DNA of 64,000 bases from JBCCXL01 sp039191605 (GTDB lineage: Bacteria; Acidobacteriota; Thermoanaerobaculia; Multivoradales; JAHZIX01): assembly GCA_039191605.1 (NCBI GenBank), contig JBCCXL010000004.1, positions 62,001-126,000 of the forward strand, given 5' to 3'. Each line of letters opens with the position of its first letter. Within the stretch, counting starts at the first letter, position 1. Both the position numbers and the translations under genes were made by a program. Shown piece by piece: positions 58,550-64,000 of the stretch. The notes beneath the pieces were generated by a model that saw nothing but the letters and a program-made list of their open reading frames with translations, searched no databases and was not told the origin of the DNA.

Positions 58550-61500
58550 TCAAGGCACGGGCGCCGCCTCGGCCTCCTCATTTCGCAGAATCCGCCGCTT
58601 TTCCTCTCGGTGGTCCTGCCACGTTACGCCGTCGGTAATCCACCCCGGAGCCGGCTGATCTTGGAGGTGGTGTCCGAACCATTCGAGGATGCGGCGGTGG
58701 TAGTCGATCTGGTTCTCTTCCTTATGGAAGCTGTGATTCTCGCCTTCGTAGACCAGCAGCACGACGGGCTTTTCGGCGCGCCGGGCGAAGTTGTAGAAGA
58801 TCGTCGACTGGAAGAATTCCACCACGCCGTCGGCGTCGCCGTGGGCCACCAGCAGAGGCGTGGTCATCTCGTGAACGCCGTGGATCGGGGAGTTGCGCCG
58901 GTGGCCCTCAGGATCTTCCCAAAAGGGCTTCGCCATGCGGGCCTGGCCGGTCTCCCAATGATCGGGCTCGGGAACCCCGAGATCCCAGTGGATCTGACCC
59001 ATGAAGCTCAAGAAGTCGGTCAGCGGGGCGCCGGCCACGGCAGCGGCGAAGATGTCGGTGCGGGCTGCCAGATACGCGGCGTGGTAACCACCCCAGGAGT
59101 GGCCGACAAAGCCCGCTCGGCTCAGATCCACCGGTGCCCTAGCAGCCACCGCCGCCAGCGCTGATTCCAGCGTCTCGGCAACGCTCACTCCAGGATCCCC
59201 GGCGCGGAAGTGGAGATCCGGCAGCAGCACAAAATAGCCCTGTTGAGTCCACACCGTGGCGTTGTAGTAGGTCGTTTCCGAGGGCGGACGCCAGCGATGA
59301 ACGAAAGGGACCGGCCGCTCATAGGCCTGGACCACGATCGGATAAGACGTCGCTTCGGCATCTCCCTCGATCTCTTCCTCAGCCTCTCCCCTAGCCACAT
59401 AGCTGGCAGGATAGAGGAGCGCGCCGTGGAGGCGCTCCCCATCGATGCCGGAGTATTCCACTAGCTCCATTCGGGTCCAGGCGTACTCACCGTGAAAAGG
59501 GTGGGTGGAGACCACCGTCTCAGGCTCCCGGAAGCCGGCGTCGGCGAGGTGCAGAGCCGGCGGATCGGTGATCGACTCGGTGCGGTAGAGAAAGGTCTCG
59601 CCAGCTTCGTCCGCCTGCAGATACGCCACGCTCTGGGAGGCGGTCAGCAGGCGCTGGTACCCCTGCTCCGGAGTCCAGCGGGCGATGCCCTGGTCTTCCC
59701 GCCACTCGTCGCGGGTGATGAAGATCAGGCCGCGACTCTCGTCCAGCGGCTCCGGGGCCTCACCCCACGCTGGAAATGGATCATCCAGGTTCACCAGCCG
59801 GTGACGCACCTCATCAGCAGCACCGGTGGCCACTCGCTGGGCTCCTCCCCCGTCGGACCCGCCGTCGGGCGCCAGGCGCCAGATGTCGTAGGCGGTGCCG
59901 ACCAGCACCGCGGCGTCGTCTTCGACCCAGCCTCCAAAGCCGTAGGGCGGCATGAGGCCGTCGTTCGGTAGATCGGTCTCCACATCGGCGAAGACAGCGC
60001 CGTGCTCGGCCCGAAGCTCGGCGGTGAGGTTGATGCGCTGCCCGCTGGCGACCTCCTGGCTCCAATAATCCTCACCGTCGAAGGTCAGCAAATAGCCGCC
60101 GTCGGGGCTGATCCAGGCGTGGCGCTCTTTCTCCAGAGCCCGGCGCCGCTTGCCGGTCTGAAGATCCACCACCCAGGCGTCCTGGTAGAAGCGGCCAAAC
60201 TTGAAGCCCCAGGGATAGGGGGAGGGATCCCACTCGACGCCGTGGCGCCCGTCGCCGAGGATCTCGGCTTCGTGCTCGGCGGAGCGGCTCACCACCACCG
60301 CCCGATCCGTTCCGAGACTCCAGGCCGCTAGCCGGCTGCGGCGGGCGTATTGCTCTTCCTGCAAGGTCTGCAGCGGCACGATCTCCAGGTCATCAGGATG
60401 CCAGACCTGCACCCCCGGCAGCTCGTCGAGATCCTTGGCCTCCTTCTCCACCGCCGCCCGTCGCAACGCCTCACAGGGCACGACGCCAAAGGAGACCCGC
60501 GAGCCGTCGTCGGTCCACTCGGGATTGCGGTGGGGGGAAACGCAGTGCTCGTCCTCCGCTGCACTGTGATCTCCCACTGCACCGGCGTCTCCCTCCCCGG
60601 CCGCTCCAGTGGCTACATCGGCTCCCTCTGTCTCCGATTTCCGAACCACAATGTCGGGCTCCCCCTCCAGGGCCTGAGCCGGACCGCTCCAATGCAGCCG
60701 CGTGGCGTCGGGGCTCAGCACCTGGGTCCACGCCACCAGGGTAGTTTGGGGGACGAGGACCTCGGCGCTCTCCCCCGTCTCTTCCTCCCCGGCACCGTCC
60801 CCTCCGCTCTCGCTGCCGTTGGCTTCCACGGTGCCCTCTTCCTCTGCGCCCTTCTCTGCATCCTCCGACTCGCTCTCTTCCGCCTTGGGAGTCACCGTCA
60901 CCAAATATGCCAAATCCCCCTGCTCATCGTCTTCCCTCCAGGCCAGTCCCGTCAGCTCCGCCACCCGATGTTCTAAGCCTCGCAGCCGCCCGCTCGCCGC
61001 ATCCAGCACCTGCACCGCACTGCCGCGCTCTCCCTCCCCACCCACCACCATCGCGAGCACCGACAGCTCCTCATGCCAGCTGATCTCCGTCACCCCGCCG
61101 AAGACCGCCACCGTCTCCCCCTGCAAATCGTAGACGTGCAGCTGACCGCCGGCCTCGTCCTTGCCTACCGGCCCCCGCACCGCCAGAAAGCGCCCGGTAG
61201 CATCGAAGGCCGCCGCCTCCACCTCTCCCAGCTCCCGCCGCTCCCCGCTAGCAAACTCCAGCAACTCCCCCCGTCGCCGCACCGGCTCCTTCTTCTCCTG
61301 CAGCGCCTCCTGCTCTTCCTTCGACGGCGTCACCTCCCAGAAGACAAAGCTCCCGTCCTCCGAGAACTCCGCCCCCTGCCCCCACGGCACCTCCCAGGTC
61401 TGCGCTGGCACCCTTCGCTGCACGAAGAGAGTCCGCTGGCTATCGGTCTGCTCCTCTACATAGGAAAAGGCATTCCCCGCCGGCGAGAGCACCGCCTGTT

Positions 61501-61702
61501 CCAGCAGGTAGAAGCGGGAGTAGTCCTCTAGGGGAATCAGGGGCTTGCCTTCCCCAGGCGAAGCCTCCTGGGCTTGCCCGCCGGCAGCGACCAGCAGACT
61601 GCAGAGAAGAGCACTAAGCAAAGCTCCGCCCCACCAGGCATCGAGGCGGAGAGGGGTTCCGGCAAAACCGGGGCGACGGCACGAAGGGGTAGGTTCGTTC
61701 AT
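58550..61702 (-). CDS. Exported S9-family prolyl oligopeptidase-like peptidase
   Basis: The product is 1050 residues, longer than typical S9 enzymes because of acidic insertions. A signal peptide lies at about 20-45 (LLSALLCSLLVAAGGQAQ). A propeller half follows, with insertions rich in Glu and Ser (about 280-350). The peptidase domain has LLLPDLHFRAGDPGVS, then GFVGHSWGGYHAAYLAA (nucleophile Ser), LLVAHGDADGVVEF (Asp) and YEGENHSFHKEENQIDYH (His). It should cleave peptides or acyl-aminoacyl bonds in the periplasm or outside. It is monocistronic on the minus strand, after a region with no other gene. Confidence 0.85.
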   Translation of the reverse strand: MNEPTPSCRRPGFAGTPLRLDAWWGGALLSALLCSLLVAAGGQAQEASPGEGKPLIPLEDYSRFYLLEQAVLSPAGNAFSYVEEQTDSQRTLFVQRRVPAQTWEVPWGQGAEFSEDGSFVFWEVTPSKEEQEALQEKKEPVRRRGELLEFASGERRELGEVEAAAFDATGRFLAVRGPVGKDEAGGQLHVYDLQGETVAVFGGVTEISWHEELSVLAMVVGGEGERGSAVQVLDAASGRLRGLEHRVAELTGLAWREDDEQGDLAYLVTVTPKAEESESEDAEKGAEEEGTVEANGSESGGDGAGEEETGESAEVLVPQTTLVAWTQVLSPDATRLHWSGPAQALEGEPDIVVRKSETEGADVATGAAGEGDAGAVGDHSAAEDEHCVSPHRNPEWTDDGSRVSFGVVPCEALRRAAVEKEAKDLDELPGVQVWHPDDLEIVPLQTLQEEQYARRSRLAAWSLGTDRAVVVSRSAEHEAEILGDGRHGVEWDPSPYPWGFKFGRFYQDAWVVDLQTGKRRRALEKERHAWISPDGGYLLTFDGEDYWSQEVASGQRINLTAELRAEHGAVFADVETDLPNDGLMPPYGFGGWVEDDAAVLVGTAYDIWRLAPDGGSDGGGAQRVATGAADEVRHRLVNLDDPFPAWGEAPEPLDESRGLIFITRDEWREDQGIARWTPEQGYQRLLTASQSVAYLQADEAGETFLYRTESITDPPALHLADAGFREPETVVSTHPFHGEYAWTRMELVEYSGIDGERLHGALLYPASYVARGEAEEEIEGDAEATSYPIVVQAYERPVPFVHRWRPPSETTYYNATVWTQQGYFVLLPDLHFRAGDPGVSVAETLESALAAVAARAPVDLSRAGFVGHSWGGYHAAYLAARTDIFAAAVAGAPLTDFLSFMGQIHWDLGVPEPDHWETGQARMAKPFWEDPEGHRRNSPIHGVHEMTTPLLVAHGDADGVVEFFQSTIFYNFARRAEKPVVLLVYEGENHSFHKEENQIDYHRRILEWFGHHLQDQPAPGWITDGVTWQDHREEKRRILRNEEAEAAPVP

Positions 61703-61990
61703 GGCCCTGCATTTTGTCCCAAAACTCGCTTACAGCGCGGTGAAGAATCAAGGGATCTCCGCCCCCTAGGGGCTTTGTGGAAGAGCCTAGAAAGAGCGCT
61801 CTTGCTCAAGAACGAGAAAGCTCTAGCTAGCTTCCGTCTCTATCGATGAATCATTGAAGGCTGAAGAGTAGAGGCTTCATAGAGGCCGCTGTTCAGAGAA
61901 ATATTGAACCGTCAGAACCCCCAGTCTGGCTTAGCAATCGCCTTCAACAGTCATCGATACTGGAAAATCTTTCGCCAGGAGCTAACGGTC

Positions 61991-62581
61991 ATGAGCGTCA
62001 TCGCCTACGCCCAAATAACGCAGCATTCAGAAGACACTCCGATCCTAGAAGGAGTACCTGATTCTCAGAAGAAACCAGAAACGAGGCAGCGGACTCTGAA
62101 AAGCTATTCCCACGCCCTAGCCGCCATGGTGCCCGCGGAGATCCTCGCCATTCATGCCTTGTTGATGTCTTGGGTGACGAAGCCTATCCCGCCGGTGAAG
62201 GACAAAGCAGCGACACAAGGCGTAGAAGCAAGCACCACAGAGGCAGGCACCAACGCGGCACAGGAATCCGCTGTCTTCATCGAAAACACAGTCCTAGCAG
62301 AACAGGGATTCTGGGTGCTGGTCGCCCTCTGCTTTGTGCTCTTTGCCGTGACCAAGCTGACCACCGGTAAGTGGACTCACTGGGATTACGGTCGCATGTT
62401 GGTTCCACCGGCAGCCTTCGTAGGCTGGACGATGCTGGAGCAGCTCTCTGCCTTCGACGCCGCTTTTCCGCAGATCGATCAGCCCACCCAATGGTTCTAC
62501 GCCGTAGTGCTCGCGGTGACCCTGACAGCGCTCTCCCTTCTCTTGGCCAAGAAAGCAGCCGAACACAAACCTACGCTGTGA
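61991..62581 (+). CDS. Hypothetical membrane protein
   Basis: The ATG at 61991 has AGGAG about ten bases upstream; the frame is open earlier but without a site. The product is 196 residues. The N-terminal 50 residues are polar, then a helix SHALAAMVPAEILAIHALLMSWV, a polar linker with many Ala/Thr, then helices FWVLVALCFVLFAV, MLVPPAAFVGWTML and WFYAVVLAVTLTALSLLLA. Pattern of four membrane segments. No family is recognised. It is flanked on both sides by divergent or convergent genes, so it is probably monocistronic. Confidence 0.6.
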   Translation: MSVIAYAQITQHSEDTPILEGVPDSQKKPETRQRTLKSYSHALAAMVPAEILAIHALLMSWVTKPIPPVKDKAATQGVEASTTEAGTNAAQESAVFIENTVLAEQGFWVLVALCFVLFAVTKLTTGKWTHWDYGRMLVPPAAFVGWTMLEQLSAFDAAFPQIDQPTQWFYAVVLAVTLTALSLLLAKKAAEHKPTL

Positions 62582-62653
62582 CGAAGCCTCTAGAGAGTCT
62601 AGGGCAGACCATACCGGGTTCCCTAGAGCTCTGCCTCCGGCCCCACCGCCCCC

Positions 62654-63493
62654 TCACCCCATCTTCGAAGCCACCCACTTCTGAAAGCCTGGTTTGCGCG
62701 GCGCCACGGGACGTGGTGGCGCGTTGGCTTCAGAGCCCTCTGAGCTGAATTCCAGCACTGCCCCATCCTCCGGGATGTAAACCTTCTCCCCGAGCCCCTC
62801 CGCGTCGAGGCGCTGGCGTAGGCCCTTGCGGGTGGTGGGGCAATGGTCGATGCTTTCGAGGTGGTGGAAGATCACCTGACCGGGGCTCAATCGGGTGAGC
62901 TCGACCAATTCGTCTTCGGAGAAGAGGATGTCGCTGCCGAAGCCGAAGTTGGCGCTGCCGGCGGGGGCGAGGACAAGTTCAGGGCGCAGGGTGGCGAGGA
63001 CGTCACGGACTCCATCGTCGAGGATGGAGTCGGCGGTGATGTAGAGGCTGGGCTCTCCATCGTAGACCAGGTAGAAGCCGGAGACCGGGCCCATCAGCCA
63101 GCCGAGAAGGCCGCGGCCGTGGCGGGCGGGAATCACTTCGACGCCGAGGCCGAGGTCGTTGTCCAGGACCTCCCGGGCGTCGAGGCCCTTGGAGTGCAGG
63201 TTGGGTACGTCGACGCTGCTGGCCCACACCGGCAGCTGACGCTGGCGAATCCACTTGCGGGCTGGGCTATCGAGGTGATCGAGGTGCTCGTGGGTGATGA
63301 GCACGCCGGTGACTTCCTCTAGGGCGGCGTCGATTCCCGCCGGCAGGGGAACGAGGGGATTGCGCCGACGCTCGCCGCCCCGCATTCGAAAGCCCGGCAG
63401 CGACCCTGGATCGCTGAACATCGGGTCCAGCAGCAGTCGATGGGGACCGATGGAGAGAATCGCGGTGGCGTTGCGCAGCTGATGGATTTTCAT
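62654..63493 (-). CDS. Metallo-beta-lactamase fold hydrolase
   Basis: The product is 279 residues. The first strands read ATAILSIGPHRLLLDPMFSD; VLITHEHLDHLD is the HxHxDH metal motif. Further blocks are VIPARHGRGLLGWL (third metal His) and LYITADSILDD (Asp in the second metal site), and IFHHLESIDHCPTTR near the end supplies the last His. The layout fits UlaG-like or N-acyl-phosphatidylethanolamine phospholipase D-like MBL proteins: binuclear Zn or Fe hydrolase in the cytoplasm. A C-terminal 20-residue basic tail has no assigned role. A hairpin terminator lies 19 bases upstream of the start, between it and the partial gene. Confidence 0.85.
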   Translation of the reverse strand: MKIHQLRNATAILSIGPHRLLLDPMFSDPGSLPGFRMRGGERRRNPLVPLPAGIDAALEEVTGVLITHEHLDHLDSPARKWIRQRQLPVWASSVDVPNLHSKGLDAREVLDNDLGLGVEVIPARHGRGLLGWLMGPVSGFYLVYDGEPSLYITADSILDDGVRDVLATLRPELVLAPAGSANFGFGSDILFSEDELVELTRLSPGQVIFHHLESIDHCPTTRKGLRQRLDAEGLGEKVYIPEDGAVLEFSSEGSEANAPPRPVAPRKPGFQKWVASKMG

Positions 63494-63511
63494 CGCGGCT
63501 CCTAGAACGAG

Positions 63512-63555
63512 AAAGCTCCTTCCCGGTGGAGAGGACCTCCGAGGGAAGGAGCTTT
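63512..63555 (-). terminator. Terminator of the partial gene at the window end
   Basis: AAAGCTCCTTCCC (63512-63524) pairs with GGGAAGGAGCTTT (63543-63555), with a second short stem in the loop. On the minus strand it follows the stop of the partial gene by about 60 bases and is followed by CTCGTTC. Confidence 0.75.
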
Positions 63556-63616
63556 GAGAGAGACCTAAGGACTCAACCTTCAGCCATTAGCGGCTGATGC
63601 TAGAACGAGGCAGACC

Positions 63617-64000
63617 TCAGGGACAGGTGGCGAAGGCCTCGGTATCGGTAATCGCCTCAGGCCGCTGCCCCAGTCCGTTGCCGTAGATAGAGTTCGCGCC
63701 GGTGACCGTATCGGTAACGGTGATCTCGTATTCGACGTTGGTGGCCGCAGCGGCGAAAACCCAGAAGCGGTCGTTGATGGTGCAGCCGTCGAGCACCTTC
63801 ACCAGGGCTTCCCAGTTGCCCTGACGGAAGAAGTAGAAGATCGCCGAGTCGTCGGCCTGGGCAGAAACGCGGCCGAAGCCCTCGTTACCCTGGAAGTCCT
63901 TCCACTGAATGTCGACCCGGAAACGCTGCCCCTGCAGCAATACGGTACTCGAGCCACTGGAAGTGGTCACCGAACCCTGGTTCGGGGCGATATCCGTCGG
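63617..64000 (-). CDS. C-terminal part of a secreted beta-rich protein
   Basis: The frame is open beyond the window edge; a GTG at 63970 is internal, since the upstream codons continue in frame (TDIAPNQGSV). The visible 127 residues contain RFRVDIQWKDFQGNEGFG, AIFYFFRQGNWEALVKVLDG, FWVFAAAATNVEYEITVTDT and YGNGLGQRPEAITDTEAFATC. A VKVLDG block, a FWVF strand and a VTDT segment before the end are the C-terminal domain of large secreted acidobacterial proteins as I remember them; the function is not known. Only the end of the gene is visible. Confidence 0.55.
   Translation of the reverse strand, partial: PTDIAPNQGSVTTSSGSSTVLLQGQRFRVDIQWKDFQGNEGFGRVSAQADDSAIFYFFRQGNWEALVKVLDGCTINDRFWVFAAAATNVEYEITVTDTVTGANSIYGNGLGQRPEAITDTEAFATCP

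Overview
The window is high-GC chromosomal DNA from a Gram-negative-type bacterium. Evidence for an outer membrane is two TonB-dependent receptors, several lipoproteins and many Sec signal peptides. The best guess is the phylum Acidobacteriota, because there is an orphan duplicated MacB/FtsX permease of the ADOP type with no ATPase gene, and several secreted proteins look like the large, loosely organised exoproteomes of that phylum. This assignment is inference; no rRNA, tRNA or ribosomal protein gene was seen.

Layout. 1-1450: edge of a DUF429-like gene, a cluster of short repeats, and a coupled gene pair (DUF1360-like plus a small protein). 1.8-11 kb: a DinB protein and SMP-30-like secreted protein (coupled), a delta-type carbonic anhydrase lipoprotein, a K+ channel with a lipoprotein hydrolase, a thaumatin-like protein and a histidine phosphatase lipoprotein. 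11.5-17.8 kb: a TonB receptor, then an ADOP permease followed by a CRP-type regulator. 18-25.6 kb: a His-rich small protein behind a Fur/Zur-like operator, membrane proteins, a CX4R phosphatase, and an AraC regulator divergent from a DJ-1/F420-reductase-like pair. 25.7-30.8 kb: a triple crystallin-fold secreted protein, a RAYT-like (Y1/HUH) transposase flanked by inverted copies of a short repeat, and a class 3 lipase. 31-36.4 kb: hypothetical proteins and an AT-rich gene cleanly interrupted by an IS3-family element. 36.4-38.4 kb: HxlR regulator, SDR and DUF2147.

38.5-41.6 kb holds the most unusual locus. A 132-aa protein and a TPR protein are translationally coupled and are followed on the same strand by a tandem array of about 40-residue hydrophobic peptides. 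These share a fixed C-terminus (HGSGIDPDGRIG-like), a conserved structured leader and an individual hairpin after each stop. A fourth copy is a remnant cut by a repeat of the same family that flanks the RAYT gene; a second repeat copy cuts a nucleotidyltransferase gene nearby.

42.4-54.1 kb is one functional cluster: TetR regulator, TonB receptor, then SDR, KAS-III-like enzyme, alpha/beta hydrolase, secreted lipase, acyl-CoA ligase, second hydrolase and Na+/solute symporter. It suggests uptake and processing of an ester or acyl compound. 54.3-64 kb: a poly-Asp secreted protein with a giant beta-helix/DUF11/IPTL-CTERM surface protein, an S9 peptidase, a membrane protein, an MBL hydrolase and the end of a secreted protein.
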